A stretch of DNA of 64,000 bases from an uncultured Muribaculaceae bacterium (GCA_910579995.1 CAJTWH010000019.1:1-64000); one strand, 5' to 3'. Positions 40,114 through 49,797 are shown, counted from the first letter of the stretch. Program-made: numbers and translations. Notes: generated by a model not told the origin, from the sequence alone.

Positions 40114-42093
40114 TTATTCGGCGGGGTAGCCCCATGTGCAGCTCACGGGAGCGAACTGGCCTTTGGCGGTGACTTTAAACACGGCGGTCTGGGGCAGTGT
40201 CTTGCGGTCGGCGTCGTAGGTGTAGAAGTTGACGGTGTAGAGCACATCAAAACCTGCTACAGGCTCGGCCTCGGGGTGGAGTGCGGCGAGGGCGCCGGGC
40301 ATTACCTCGTTCATGAAGTTGTTTTTGAGGAAGGCTACAATCTCTTCGTCGGTCATGCCCTCTACGCCGGCGGCATATTGGGTGCGGACCTCAGAGGGGC
40401 GGATATCTACATTGCCCTGATAGGCCGATGTGCCCGAGTAGTACTCGTTGTTGCCATATTTGGTGACCCAGTACATGCCGCTCTTGATACCGGTGCTACC
40501 CAAGGGAACGCATTTGTTCTCATATACCCAGTCGACGCAGGCTTGGAAGTATTGGGTTGACATGGCTTGGTTTTTGCCTGCCGGGAGGGTGATTGTCACG
40601 TTGGGGTCGTACATCCATTTGCCGCCGGTACGGACAAATTGCACGGTCTTCTCTACGGCGAAGTTGAAGGGCTTCCACTGTGTGCCGTCGAAGCTGTAGG
40701 CCGAGCATTGTGTCGACGAGGTGCCGTCGGCATATTTGGTCCATACTACGAAGCGCACGTCGCCGCTTGCTGCAAATCCATAGTTGGAGTCAAGCCACTT
40801 GCTCAGATAAGGCTCTGCGGCGGGCAGGTTGGGGTAGGTCTGCCCCATAGCTGTATAGTCGGCCGGTGAGAGCACAGAGAAGTCGGAGGGAGCGGGAGCC
40901 CAGCCTGTCTCGGTGAATGTGTAGAGCACGTTTTTCACTACCATGGGCACTGTCACCATCGCACGCGAGGCAGCCGAGCGCGAGGCGGGGGTGGCGGTGA
41001 CAACGATGTTCTTCACCTCCCAAGTGCCTGCCTTGGTGGCGGTAGACTTGTATCTGAAGCCTAATTGCATTTTCTTGCCGGCATACTCGGCGAGGTCAAT
41101 GTCGCCCGAGTTTACAAAAGTCCATCCAAGAGCCGATGGGAAAGTGTAGTCGGTGAGTTGTTGCCATTGGCCGCCTTCCTCGCGGGCCCATACTGTTGCC
41201 TCTTGGGCGGCTGTAGCGATGTCGGCGAAGAAGTTGGTGGCCTCGTCGAAGCTGAAGAACGGATCTTCATAGCCGGTGAGGTCGATGACTGGCGACACGA
41301 GCCATGAATCCGATTCAAGGTTGGTATTGTCTTTAAATGCGGAGGCTTTCATGTAGCCATAGTCGTCGAGTTTCCACACGTAGGTGAGAGGCTCGGTGAG
41401 TACCACATCCTCGAATGTGAAACCGAAGTCGTCCTTGTCGGCGAAAGTGGCGTTGAGAAGCACTTGGGGAGTGGCGGGAATCTCGCCGCCGAACACCGGC
41501 TCCTGTGTGGCCTGATTGTAGCTGACAATCATGAAGGTGCCCGGGCCGCAGTTTACAGAATTTGCAAGTAACATAGGGATGTAGTCGGCAGGATTCTGCG
41601 AGGGTGCGAAGCCGAGGATATAGTTATCAGAACCTCCCCAGACGTAATCTTTATATTGGATGTCGTGGACTGTGAAAGTCTGTGCATTGGCGGCATGGGC
41701 ATAGCTTTCGGGCTCTTCTGTAGCCTCGTTGTAGGTGAGTTTGACAGCCGAGCCGTCGGAGAGCACGAAATAGGGGAAATTTGTGGTGGCGAGGAATGCC
41801 GGTACATATTTGCTTGCCGGGGCTGCCTCGGAGAAGCGCTTGAGATCGCCTACAGCCTTGAGGGCGTCGGCGCCGTCGGTGCCGGCAAGGGCAATGTTGG
41901 CGGCGAGGCCGGCGATGGTGGAATAGTCGGCGTCGGTGAGGGTGTATTCTACAGTCTCAACCTGAGTGAAAGGCTCGTCGACAAAATCTTCGAACCCGTC
42001 AAGGTGATTGTTCCACGAGTTTTCGTCGCATGCCGTGGCGGCGAGAGCCAAGCCGGCAAGGGCGAGAGTGCGGATATATGTTGTTGCTTTCAT
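40114..42093 (-). CDS. Surface lipoprotein with choice-of-anchor-J-like domain
   Basis: This 659-residue predicted lipoprotein has signal motif LAATAC (Cys at about 22). It contains an OB-like N-terminal part (about 100-210) and a jelly-roll region (about 215-365) with a SWLVSPVIDLTGYEDPFFSFDEATNF block typical of choice-of-anchor J domains, then a repetitive C-terminal domain (YSFDGTQWKPF and similar). It lies 11 bases after the TonB receptor gene and should act with it at the cell surface, in the manner of SusD-like partners but without SusD sequence. The ligand is unknown. Confidence 0.82.
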   Translation of the reverse strand: MKATTYIRTLALAGLALAATACDENSWNNHLDGFEDFVDEPFTQVETVEYTLTDADYSTIAGLAANIALAGTDGADALKAVGDLKRFSEAAPASKYVPAFLATTNFPYFVLSDGSAVKLTYNEATEEPESYAHAANAQTFTVHDIQYKDYVWGGSDNYILGFAPSQNPADYIPMLLANSVNCGPGTFMIVSYNQATQEPVFGGEIPATPQVLLNATFADKDDFGFTFEDVVLTEPLTYVWKLDDYGYMKASAFKDNTNLESDSWLVSPVIDLTGYEDPFFSFDEATNFFADIATAAQEATVWAREEGGQWQQLTDYTFPSALGWTFVNSGDIDLAEYAGKKMQLGFRYKSTATKAGTWEVKNIVVTATPASRSAASRAMVTVPMVVKNVLYTFTETGWAPAPSDFSVLSPADYTAMGQTYPNLPAAEPYLSKWLDSNYGFAASGDVRFVVWTKYADGTSSTQCSAYSFDGTQWKPFNFAVEKTVQFVRTGGKWMYDPNVTITLPAGKNQAMSTQYFQACVDWVYENKCVPLGSTGIKSGMYWVTKYGNNEYYSGTSAYQGNVDIRPSEVRTQYAAGVEGMTDEEIVAFLKNNFMNEVMPGALAALHPEAEPVAGFDVLYTVNFYTYDADRKTLPQTAVFKVTAKGQFAPVSCTWGYPAE

Positions 42094-42104
42094 TTGTCGG
42101 TTGG

Positions 42105-44831
42105 TTAGAAGTTGATACGCAGTTTCATCGAGTATGTGCGGCCGAAGGAGTAGAATGTGCCGTAGATGTTATCCCAAGCACCGTCTACTGCCGAGTTGCT
42201 CCATGCGTCTACTACGTAGTTGTAGTTGAAGAGGTTGTGGACATTGCCGAAGAGTGTGGCGTTCACACCGGCGATGTCGAAGTTCCAAGAGGCGTTGAGG
42301 TCGAGCTGGTTGCCCCATGGAATTTCCCAAGGTTTGGCGAGGTTTATCACTCCGCCCAAGCCGGGAGTCGACAGGGTATAGTCAGAGTAGTTGCGGGCGT
42401 TCACTTTCCAGTCTGCGCCTATGCGGAAGCCTTTCCACGGGCGGAAGGTAACGCCGATGGCGGCTGTTGTCTGTGCCGAGCCGCCCACCTTGATACCTTT
42501 CTGGTTGAGTGTGCCGCTTGCGTGGTCTTCGGCCATGATACCCGAGGCAACGTCGCCGTTGGACTGGATAGGCTGGCCTTGCATGTTGTAGAAATAGCCT
42601 TTTGCGTTTGAGCACCATTCGTAGTTGCCGAGTGAGAGCATACCGGTCATCTCAAACCATTTCACGGGTATGAATGTGCAGTTGAACTCGATACCCATGT
42701 GGCGAGCGTCTACACCGGCAAGGTTCATCACATATCGGTCGCCTGCATGCTCGCCTGAGTAGAATGTACCCGAGCGGACAGAAGTCTTGTCCATCCACTT
42801 GGTGTAGTAGGCGTTGAGGGCTGCTGAGAAGATTTTCGAGCGGAAGTTGTAGCCGATCTCAGCTGAGAACACTTTCTCGTTGAGGGGGTCGGGGTTGGTG
42901 GCGTTTGATGTGGCCTGCGACAGGAACACGCCGTTGGCGAAGTAGGGAGCGCGGCTGATGTAGCCAACGTTGCCGAATACGTTGTTGTGGCGGTCGATGT
43001 TGTAGTTTACGCCGAATTTGGCAGTTCCGCCCATGAAGCTGTACCAAGGAGTGGTGCCGTGGGCCTCGTCGTAGTAGAACATATCCTTGCGCTTGTAGCC
43101 CACATGGTTGAGCGAGCCTGAGAGCACGAGGTTGAGTTTCTTGTCGAGGAGGTTGAGCTCTCCCTGCACGTAGGCGCCTTCCTGCTGGGTGTAGCCGGTG
43201 TAGTGGCGGTATACGTAGTCGCCCACGCCGAGTTTTTCATATACCCATTCGGGATTGGCGGCGGCGGCGTTGTTCTGAGGCAGAACGTCGTCGCGTGAGC
43301 TGTCGTCGATATAGTATTCACCGTCGTAGAGGTCGATGATCTTGTTGTCGTGGTAGCCTACATAGTAGCGCAGGTCGATACCGGCGAGGAAGTTGAGTTT
43401 CTTGTCAAAGAAAGAATTCTGATATGTCGAAACGAGGCCATACCAGTTGTGCGAGTTGTTGCTCTGGCTCATCACCATGTTAGAGCCGGTTGTTGAGGCC
43501 ATGTTCATCTCTTGGATGGCGGCGTAGTCGAAAGTGCCGTCGTCGCAGCGGAAGAGGGTGTTGGCTGCGCCGTCGGTGGCGCCATACCAGCTTTGGTTAG
43601 AGAGGTCGACGCCGTTGTATTTGCCGCGGCCTTGGCCTGCATAGCCGCCACCCTTGGCCAGAGATACATACACTGTAGACGACAGGCTCGATTTCTTGTC
43701 GATTTGCCAGATGTGCGCCAGTGATATCTGGGGTTTGTGGTAGGTGTTCTTGTTTGAGCTGCGCACCTGTCCGTGGCGGTCGTAGCCGAAGGTGGCATTA
43801 TAGCGGTAGGGGCTTTCGCTGCCCATCACTTCTTTGGCGTAGGTCTGATAGTTTTTGATTGACAGGCCGTCTTTGTTGCCGCGTTTGTCGTGGGTCTGCG
43901 GAGCGCCGAAAGCGGTCAGTGACAGCTGATGACGGTCGTTGATACGCTTCGACACGTTTACAAAGTAGTTGTAAGAGGTAAATGGAGTGCCCTGAATGTA
44001 GCCGTCGCCCCATTTGTGGCTACCGAGGATGGTCACTGCCCATCCGCCTTTCATTACGCCGGTAGAGAGCTTGATACCCATGTCGTTGAGGCCGTCGTTG
44101 CCGAAGCCATACCATACGCGGCCGCCTTTTTCAGCGTCGAGGCTCTGAGTTGTGATATTGATGGTGCCGCCGACAGATGGAGCTGAGAGCACTGCTGCGC
44201 CGAGGCCGCGCTGTGTCTGTATATTTGAGGCGACGTCGCCGAGGCCCGCCCAGTTCGACCAGTATACCCAGCCGCCTTCCATGTCGTTGACGGGGATACC
44301 GTTTACCATCACGGCGAGGTTCTCGCTCTTGAAGCCGCGCATGTTGATTTTAGCGTCGCCGAAGCCACCGCCGTCTTTGGTAGCCCATACGCCGGGAGTG
44401 GTGTTGAGCACCTCGGGGAGCTCCTGAGAGCCGAGCTTGGTGTCGATTTCCGCGCGGCTCACCTGCGATACGGCCACAGGAGTCTGACGTGTGCGGGCGA
44501 GCGACTGGGTCACTACGACGTCGTTGAGCATTTGGTTGGAGGGTCGGAGAGTGATGGTGCCCATGTCGGCTTTGGGAGTAGCTTCAAGGCTGCTGTAGCC
44601 GACATAGCTGAAGGTCAGGCTACGGGCATTTTCGGGCACTTTTACCGCGAATGTGCCATTGAAATCGGTGACACCCAATGGTTTGCCGTCTGTTACGACG
44701 ATGCTGGCGCCAATGATAGGCTCGCCTTCTTCGTCTACTACCGTACCTTTGCAGTTGATCGTGCCACCGGCCGCGTATGCTACAACGCCTGCGAGCCAGA
44801 GCACTAAGAATACTGATAAAAGTCGTCTCAT
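42105..44831 (-). CDS. TonB-dependent receptor with carboxypeptidase-like N-terminal domain
   Basis: This 908-residue outer membrane receptor has a signal peptide, a CarboxypepD_reg-like domain (about 23-100; GTVVDEEGEPIIGASIVV), the plug (about 115-240) with LARTRQTPVAVSQVSRAEID and GTINITTQS, and a 22-strand barrel that ends in FYSFGRTYSMKLRINF. It imports a ligand across the outer membrane using TonB energy. The lipoprotein gene follows at once. The pair does not match a SusC/SusD system; nickel, iron chelate, peptide or glycan ligands are all possible. Confidence 0.93.
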   Translation of the reverse strand: MRRLLSVFLVLWLAGVVAYAAGGTINCKGTVVDEEGEPIIGASIVVTDGKPLGVTDFNGTFAVKVPENARSLTFSYVGYSSLEATPKADMGTITLRPSNQMLNDVVVTQSLARTRQTPVAVSQVSRAEIDTKLGSQELPEVLNTTPGVWATKDGGGFGDAKINMRGFKSENLAVMVNGIPVNDMEGGWVYWSNWAGLGDVASNIQTQRGLGAAVLSAPSVGGTINITTQSLDAEKGGRVWYGFGNDGLNDMGIKLSTGVMKGGWAVTILGSHKWGDGYIQGTPFTSYNYFVNVSKRINDRHQLSLTAFGAPQTHDKRGNKDGLSIKNYQTYAKEVMGSESPYRYNATFGYDRHGQVRSSNKNTYHKPQISLAHIWQIDKKSSLSSTVYVSLAKGGGYAGQGRGKYNGVDLSNQSWYGATDGAANTLFRCDDGTFDYAAIQEMNMASTTGSNMVMSQSNNSHNWYGLVSTYQNSFFDKKLNFLAGIDLRYYVGYHDNKIIDLYDGEYYIDDSSRDDVLPQNNAAAANPEWVYEKLGVGDYVYRHYTGYTQQEGAYVQGELNLLDKKLNLVLSGSLNHVGYKRKDMFYYDEAHGTTPWYSFMGGTAKFGVNYNIDRHNNVFGNVGYISRAPYFANGVFLSQATSNATNPDPLNEKVFSAEIGYNFRSKIFSAALNAYYTKWMDKTSVRSGTFYSGEHAGDRYVMNLAGVDARHMGIEFNCTFIPVKWFEMTGMLSLGNYEWCSNAKGYFYNMQGQPIQSNGDVASGIMAEDHASGTLNQKGIKVGGSAQTTAAIGVTFRPWKGFRIGADWKVNARNYSDYTLSTPGLGGVINLAKPWEIPWGNQLDLNASWNFDIAGVNATLFGNVHNLFNYNYVVDAWSNSAVDGAWDNIYGTFYSFGRTYSMKLRINF

Positions 44832-44890
44832 TGAAAATATAGAATTATTGATAATGTGGTTTCTGTCGTCAGCAAAAAGAAGAGACGCCG

Positions 44891-44898
44891 CAAAGATA
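44891..44898 (-). promoter_or_regulatory. TATCTTTG box of the TonB receptor operon
   Basis: Minus-strand -7 element 59 bases before the start codon; no clear TTTG box at the usual distance, so it may need an activator. Confidence 0.5.
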
Positions 44899-45153
44899 CA
44901 ACATTTTTTTACATTACAGATAATTTTTTAACAGAAAGTGTGCATTTCGCCCGTTAAAAATATATTTTAACCAACCATTGGAGCCTGTTGTTTGTTGGAG
45001 TGATATAAATGAATAGAAAGTCCGCGCGAAGGTGAAATTTAATCAAAAAACGAGTTAACGAGTTGTTAATCAGTAGGGACGCTGTGCAGTAAGTTACGCT
45101 CGCGCTCGCAATGAGGCAGCAGATAAAAGGCTTCCGTAAGGAGGCCGAATTAT
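44899..45153. other. Intergenic, no gene seen
   Basis: It contains the upstream part of the receptor promoter region and a short TTACGCTCGCGCTCGC hairpin-like segment near 45094. Open frames in it are short and overlap repeats. With the array at 45154-45354 it fills the gap between the receptor and upp. Confidence 0.5.
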
Positions 45154-45354
45154 AGTAACCCCATACGCCGAAGCCTGCGTAGGCGTGTGGGGTTAGGAAG
45201 AGAAAAACCACAGTGGCGTTCGCAGAACGCCGATTATACCGGAAGTAATTTCGGCGTCTTCACAGACGCCCTAACCCGAGAGCAGACCCTACCCCGCATA
45301 CCTCCGCAAGCTACGGTATACGGGGTTACGGGTTAATCTGCGTTCTGCGAACGC
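45154..45354. repeat. Hairpin array, copy B of the duplicated 202-base element
   Basis: 201 bases matching 39818-40019 with the same order of hairpins: AACCCCATACGCC stem, GCGTTCGCAGAACGC at 45216-45230, GGCGTC/GACGCC, CCCCGCATACC/GGTATACGGGG, and GCGTTCTGCGAACGC at 45340-45354. It lies between the stop of upp and the TonB promoter. Confidence 0.85.
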
Positions 45355-45368
45355 GTAAGTGTCCCCAC

Positions 45369-46022
45369 TTACTCTTTTGTGCCGTAGGCGAGGTCGCCGG
45401 CGTCGCCGAGGCCGGGGACGATGTAGCTGTGGGCGTTGATCTCGTCGTCGATAACTCCTACCCAGAGCTCTGCGTCGGCGGGCATAACGCTCTCAAGGTA
45501 GTCAACGGCTTTTTTCGACGCTATCACCGAGGCTATATGCAGCTTGCCGGGATTGCCTTTTGTGAGCAGGGCGCGATAGCTGAGCTCCATCGAGGCGCCG
45601 GTGGCGAGCATGGGGTCGACGAGGATAAGGGTCTTGCCGTCGAGGCGCGGCGAAGCGAGATATTCTATGCAGATGTCGAAGTTTTCTTTCTCTTTATATT
45701 TGCGGTAGGCCGACACGAAAGCGTTCTCGGCATTGTCGAGATAGCGCAGGAAGCCCGAGTGGAAGGGCACGCCGGCGCGGAAGATGGTGGCGAGCACCAA
45801 GGGCTCGTCGATGAGCTGGCACGGAGCGGTCACGCCGAGAGGGGTTGAGATGTCTACGGTCTTGTAGTTGAGAGTCTTGCTGATTTCGTAGGCAAATATT
45901 TCGCCGAGGCGCTCGAGGTTGCGGCGGAAGCGCAGACGGTCGCCCTGCACGTTGATATCGCGCATTTCGGCAAGATATTGGCTTACAAGCGACGGTTGGT
46001 CGGCAAAGTTATGGATTTTCAT
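45369..46022 (-). CDS. upp: Uracil phosphoribosyltransferase
   Basis: This 217-residue enzyme makes UMP from uracil and PRPP in pyrimidine salvage. The PRPP loop LILVDPMLATGASM (about residues 131-144) is present, as are the uracil-binding C-terminal GVIDDEINAHSYIVPGLGDAGDLAYG and the upstream FRAGVPFHSGF segment. It follows fcl by 13 bases on the minus strand, so it may share its transcript, although the two pathways are unrelated. It is full length. Confidence 0.93.
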   Translation of the reverse strand: MKIHNFADQPSLVSQYLAEMRDINVQGDRLRFRRNLERLGEIFAYEISKTLNYKTVDISTPLGVTAPCQLIDEPLVLATIFRAGVPFHSGFLRYLDNAENAFVSAYRKYKEKENFDICIEYLASPRLDGKTLILVDPMLATGASMELSYRALLTKGNPGKLHIASVIASKKAVDYLESVMPADAELWVGVIDDEINAHSYIVPGLGDAGDLAYGTKE

Positions 46023-46035
46023 AGTATGTGGAGTG

Positions 46036-47112
46036 TTAGTGTTGTAAATACCAAGAATATAAACGTTCTACGCCCTCGGGTAGTTCTACGCTGTGGTGCC
46101 ATCCGAGGCTGTGCAGGCGGTCAACTGAGCATAGTTTGCGCATGGTCCCGTCGGGTTTCGATGAATCCCACTCGATTGTTCCGTCGAAACCTACGGTGTC
46201 GGCCACAAGGCCGGCAAGCCCGGCGATGGTGACTTCCTTGCCGGTGCCGATGTTGATGTGAGTGTTGCGTATGTCGCCGGTGCGGGTGCTTACGATGTCG
46301 TTGAAGCTCACGTTGAGCAGGATATGCACGCATGCGTCGGCCATATCCTCGCTCCATAGGAACTCACGCAGGGGAGTGCCGGTACCCCACAGCACTACCT
46401 TGCCGGGGTAAATGCCGAAGTCGGCAAGGCGAGCCTTTATGTCGCTGTCTGCGGCGTCGGCTGCAAGACCCGATACGGGGCGCTTGGCGAGGTCGGCGCG
46501 GACCTCATCCATCATGCCCTTGCCCAAGAGCTTGGCCAAGTGCACTTTGCGCAGCATAGCCGGCAGCACGTGGCTGTTTTCGAGGTGGAAATTGTCGTTG
46601 GGGCCGTAGAGGTTTGTGGGCATTACGGCCACATAGTCGGTGCCATACTGCAGGTTGAGCGACTCGCACATCTTCAGGCCGGCGATTTTAGCTATGGCGT
46701 AGGGCTCGTTGGTGTACTCGAGCGGCGATGTGAGCAGTGCCTCCTCTACTATTGGCTGTGGTGCCTCGCGCGGATAAATGCAGGTAGAGCCGAGGAAGAG
46801 CAAGTGCTTTACACCTGTGCGGAAGGCATTGCCGATCACATTCTGCTGTATGCCCAGATTCTGCATTATGAAGTCGGCGCGATACTTGGAGTTGGCCATT
46901 ATGCCGCCTACATGTGCTGCGGCGAGCACAACTGCCACGGGGCGTTCGCGGTCGAAAAAGTCGGCCACGGCGGCAGCGTCGAGCAAATCGAGCTCGGCAT
47001 GGCTGCGGCCTATCACATTTGTGAATCCACGGGCTTTGAGGTTGGCCATTATCGCCGAGCCAACGAGTCCGCGATGGCCGGCTACATATATTTTGTCGTC
47101 TTTATTGAGCAT
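46036..47112 (-). CDS. fcl: GDP-L-fucose synthase
   Basis: This 358-residue SDR enzyme converts GDP-4-keto-6-deoxymannose to GDP-L-fucose. It has the NAD(P)-binding GHRGLVGSA motif near residues 12-20, the catalytic Ser in LFLGSTCIYPREA, YxxxK in YAIAKIAGLK, and the NLYGPNDNFHLENSHVLPAM signature. It overlaps gmd by 11 bases. The C-terminal domain carries a longer insertion (about 205-235) than the E. coli enzyme. With Gmd it completes fucose synthesis for surface polysaccharides. Confidence 0.95.
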   Translation of the reverse strand: MLNKDDKIYVAGHRGLVGSAIMANLKARGFTNVIGRSHAELDLLDAAAVADFFDRERPVAVVLAAAHVGGIMANSKYRADFIMQNLGIQQNVIGNAFRTGVKHLLFLGSTCIYPREAPQPIVEEALLTSPLEYTNEPYAIAKIAGLKMCESLNLQYGTDYVAVMPTNLYGPNDNFHLENSHVLPAMLRKVHLAKLLGKGMMDEVRADLAKRPVSGLAADAADSDIKARLADFGIYPGKVVLWGTGTPLREFLWSEDMADACVHILLNVSFNDIVSTRTGDIRNTHINIGTGKEVTIAGLAGLVADTVGFDGTIEWDSSKPDGTMRKLCSVDRLHSLGWHHSVELPEGVERLYSWYLQH

Positions 47113-48160
47113 TGCCGATGAGCTTTATGTCAGCGTCGACCATACGGTTGACGAGTTCTTCAAATGATGTCTTGGTAGGATTCCATCCCAATTTCTCGCG
47201 GGCTTTGGAGGGGTCGCCGAGAAGTTGCTCCACCTCTGCGGGGCGGAAGAATCGCGGGTCAACCTCCACGAGCACACGGCCTGTGGCAGCGTCGACGCCT
47301 TTCTCGTCGAGGCCTGAGCCCTGCCATTGCAGCTCTATGCCGGCACGGGCGAAAGCGAGGGTGGCAAATTCGCGCACGGTGTGATATTCGCCGGTGGCAA
47401 TAACGTAGTCGTCGGGCTCGGGCTGCTGGAGTATAAGCCACATACATTCCACATAGTCAGGCGCATATCCCCAGTCGCGGCGCGCGTCGAGGTTGCCGAG
47501 ATATAGCTTGTCCTGCAAGCCGGCGGCAATGCGTGCAGCTGCGAGGGTAATCTTGCGGGTGACGAAATTCTCGCCGCGGCGCTCCGACTCATGGTTGAAG
47601 AGAATACCGTTTACGGCATACATGCCATAGCTCTCTCGGTAGTTTTTCATTATCCAGAAAGCATAGAGCTTGGCCACCGAGTAGGGGGAGCGGGGATAGA
47701 AGGGGGTAGTCTCGCGCTGGGGTACTTCCTGCACCTGTCCGAAAAGTTCTGATGTAGAGGCCTGATATATGCGTGTGCTCTTCTCGCGGCCGAGTATACG
47801 CACGGCTTCGAGAAGCCTCAGCACGCCTATGGCGTCGGTGTCGGCGGTGTATTCGGGCACATCGAAAGATACCTTGACATGGCTCTGTGCGGCAAGGTTG
47901 TATATCTCGTCGGGCTTCACCATGCTGATAATGCGTATCAGCGACGAAGAGTCGGTCATGTCGCCGTAGTGCAGATGTACGAGGCGCCGGCGGTGCATGT
48001 CGCGCACCCATTCGTCGAGATACAGGTGCTCGATACGGCCGGTGTTGAAGCTTGAGCTGCGGCGTATTATGCCATGTACTTCATAGCCCTTGGAAAGCAG
48101 GAATTCGGCGAGGTAAGAGCCGTCTTGTCCGGTGATACCGGTTATTAGTGCTACTGGCAT
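47102..48160 (-). CDS. gmd: GDP-mannose 4,6-dehydratase
   Basis: This 352-residue enzyme makes GDP-4-keto-6-deoxy-D-mannose from GDP-mannose. It has GITGQDGSYLAEFLLSKGYEVHG at the N terminus, catalytic residues in STSELFGQVQE and YSVAKLYAFW, and the family-specific NHESERRGENFVTRKI block. It is followed by fcl with an 11-base overlap and preceded by the HAD gene with a 10-base overlap. The operon would supply GDP-fucose for capsule or glycoproteins. Confidence 0.96.
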   Translation of the reverse strand: MPVALITGITGQDGSYLAEFLLSKGYEVHGIIRRSSSFNTGRIEHLYLDEWVRDMHRRRLVHLHYGDMTDSSSLIRIISMVKPDEIYNLAAQSHVKVSFDVPEYTADTDAIGVLRLLEAVRILGREKSTRIYQASTSELFGQVQEVPQRETTPFYPRSPYSVAKLYAFWIMKNYRESYGMYAVNGILFNHESERRGENFVTRKITLAAARIAAGLQDKLYLGNLDARRDWGYAPDYVECMWLILQQPEPDDYVIATGEYHTVREFATLAFARAGIELQWQGSGLDEKGVDAATGRVLVEVDPRFFRPAEVEQLLGDPSKAREKLGWNPTKTSFEELVNRMVDADIKLIGNAQ

Positions 48161-48897
48161 TGTGGTTGGTGGTTGGAGGGTTGTGTGGTGAGTGGACTAT
48201 GCACACGAGCTGCGCTCGTGTCTGGGACGAAAGGGCTTCCTGACCACCGATCCACTCCACACCAGATCGATTGGGGGCGGTAGTGGGGCGGCCAGTCGGC
48301 TATATGCTGCGGGAATACATTGACGCCCTCGGGGGCGAGGGTCATCACCGTGTGCCAGCCTCGCATGCCGGCTATCCTGAAATCTTTGCTCATATTGTCG
48401 CCGACATATACAAAGCGTTGACCCGGAGCTCCGTAGCGTTCTTCGGTGAGGCGCCAAGGCACTTCGCTGTTTTTGTCGCCGCCGGTTTCCTCGCTGATAA
48501 GAATGTCGTCGAAATAGCGCCCGATGTCGAGAGCCTTGATTTTAGAGCGTTGATGGCGGGTTGAACCGTCGGTGATAAGCACGAGGGTATGTCCCTCGGC
48601 CTTGAGTTTCTCAAGGAGCTCGCGGACTCCGGGGCGCAGGTGGATATCCGGCTCGTGGGCGCGGTAGATTTCAATCATTTTGTCTACGCTCATGTCGGGG
48701 TCGGAGCCGCCGGCGGCGCGGTAGGCCTCGAGTGCCCACTCGAATCCTATAGGGCGGCGCGGGAGTATGCCCTCGTAATAGGCCTCGCTGCCGAGGGTGC
48801 TGCCTGCAGCAAGTTCGCGGGCAACGGCGCGGTAGCCCGAGCGGACAAAGTCCATCTCGGTATAGAGAGTGTCGTCTAAATCGAAAGCGTAGACCAT
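48151..48897 (-). CDS. HAD-family hydrolase with repeat-derived C-terminal tail
   Basis: This 248-residue phosphatase-like protein has the HAD motifs AFDLDDTLYTE (nucleophile Asp near residue 6), VLITDGSTRHQRSKIKAL and GDNMSKDFRIAGMRG. The core ends near PQHIADWPPHYRP at about residue 210. The last 35 or so residues (SGSPFVPDTSAARVHSPLTT and on) are encoded by hairpin and GTTGGTGG repeat DNA, so the stop appears to have shifted into an intergenic repeat. The start at 48897 is one base inside the DUF1460 stop (TGATG), so the two are translationally coupled. Substrate unknown. Confidence 0.85.
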   Translation of the reverse strand: MVYAFDLDDTLYTEMDFVRSGYRAVARELAAGSTLGSEAYYEGILPRRPIGFEWALEAYRAAGGSDPDMSVDKMIEIYRAHEPDIHLRPGVRELLEKLKAEGHTLVLITDGSTRHQRSKIKALDIGRYFDDILISEETGGDKNSEVPWRLTEERYGAPGQRFVYVGDNMSKDFRIAGMRGWHTVMTLAPEGVNVFPQHIADWPPHYRPQSIWCGVDRWSGSPFVPDTSAARVHSPLTTQPSNHQPQCQ

Positions 48898-49769
48898 CAG
48901 TGCTGATTGAGACGTATTACCCTGATTCCTATCCATTGGCGGTTTTTCTTCATGAACTCGGCCAATGGCAGGCTTGTGACCTCTACTTTACCGTGGCTCG
49001 ACGAGGCATGGAGGAGATAAGGCTCTGCCGAGGGGTTTTCTTTCACGATAATGCCCATGTGGGTGACATCGAGGTTCTTGAGGTTCGACACCAAGGCTAC
49101 GACGTCGCCGTTGCGCAGGGCGGCCTTTGTCTGCTTCAAGGCGAGATCGCCGCTCTTGATATATGGGAAACGGTGCTGGCGGTAGCCGTTCTCGAGGTCG
49201 CGCAGGCGTGTATAATTGGCCGAGTCGGCGAGAGCCGGATATTTGTCGCGGTTGGAGGTCATGAAGTCGAGAGTGCGCATTTGGTATGCCACACGCGGAA
49301 ATTTGTCGGTGACTTCAGTCAAAATGCCTCGGTGGCGGTTGTCTACAATCCAGTCGGAGATATAATGCAGGCGCGAGGGATATCCGTTGACCTCGCCACC
49401 GCGATACCGCAGGTGCTCGAGATTATAAACGAAGTCACGCCACGACGAGCGGCTCTCCATCGTGGTGCAGGCCAAGGCCATAGCCGTCTCTACAAAGGTT
49501 GTGCAGTCGAGGCTGTCGAGCCTTACTGTGAGAATCTCCGGGTCGCCCTCGAGGGTATGTGCGCCGTAGGGGGTGCCGGTAAACGACTCGGCGAAAAAGG
49601 CCACCCTCGCCTCCGGATTGGCGAACGGCTGAGAGGCGCCGCGGCTTGTGAGCAGATTGTTGATGAGTGTGGTGTCAGAAGCTTCATTGCCGAAGCGGAC
49701 GGCGGTCTGAGCCTGCGCGAGGAGGCTGCAGGCTGCCGTCAATATGATTGTCAAAGCGCTTTTCAGCAT
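48897..49769 (-). CDS. DUF1460 family protein (NlpC/P60-like amidase fold)
   Basis: This 290-residue protein has a signal peptide (MLKSALTIILTAACSLLAQA) and the DUF1460 signature: LDSLDCTTFVETAMAL with a likely catalytic Cys near residue 80, DWIVDNRHRGILTEVT, and THMGIIVKE with a His. The family resembles N-acetylmuramoyl-L-alanine amidase or NlpC/P60 peptidases, so a role in cell wall turnover is likely. The start at 49769 is chosen because the longer frame runs antisense through the glycosyltransferase. A minus-strand TACCTTTG box (49798-49805) lies just upstream. Confidence 0.9.
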   Translation of the reverse strand: MLKSALTIILTAACSLLAQAQTAVRFGNEASDTTLINNLLTSRGASQPFANPEARVAFFAESFTGTPYGAHTLEGDPEILTVRLDSLDCTTFVETAMALACTTMESRSSWRDFVYNLEHLRYRGGEVNGYPSRLHYISDWIVDNRHRGILTEVTDKFPRVAYQMRTLDFMTSNRDKYPALADSANYTRLRDLENGYRQHRFPYIKSGDLALKQTKAALRNGDVVALVSNLKNLDVTHMGIIVKENPSAEPYLLHASSSHGKVEVTSLPLAEFMKKNRQWIGIRVIRLNQH

Positions 49770-49797
49770 GGTGTTTGTTGAAAAATATAATTTCTTG

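Noticed and set aside
44954..45211. 85-residue minus-strand frame between the TonB receptor and upp
   Set aside because: Part lies inside the duplicated hairpin array and no family features are seen.
39818..45354. CRISPR array suggested by repeated palindromes
   Set aside because: The copies lack regular spacing and unique spacers, and there are no cas genes.
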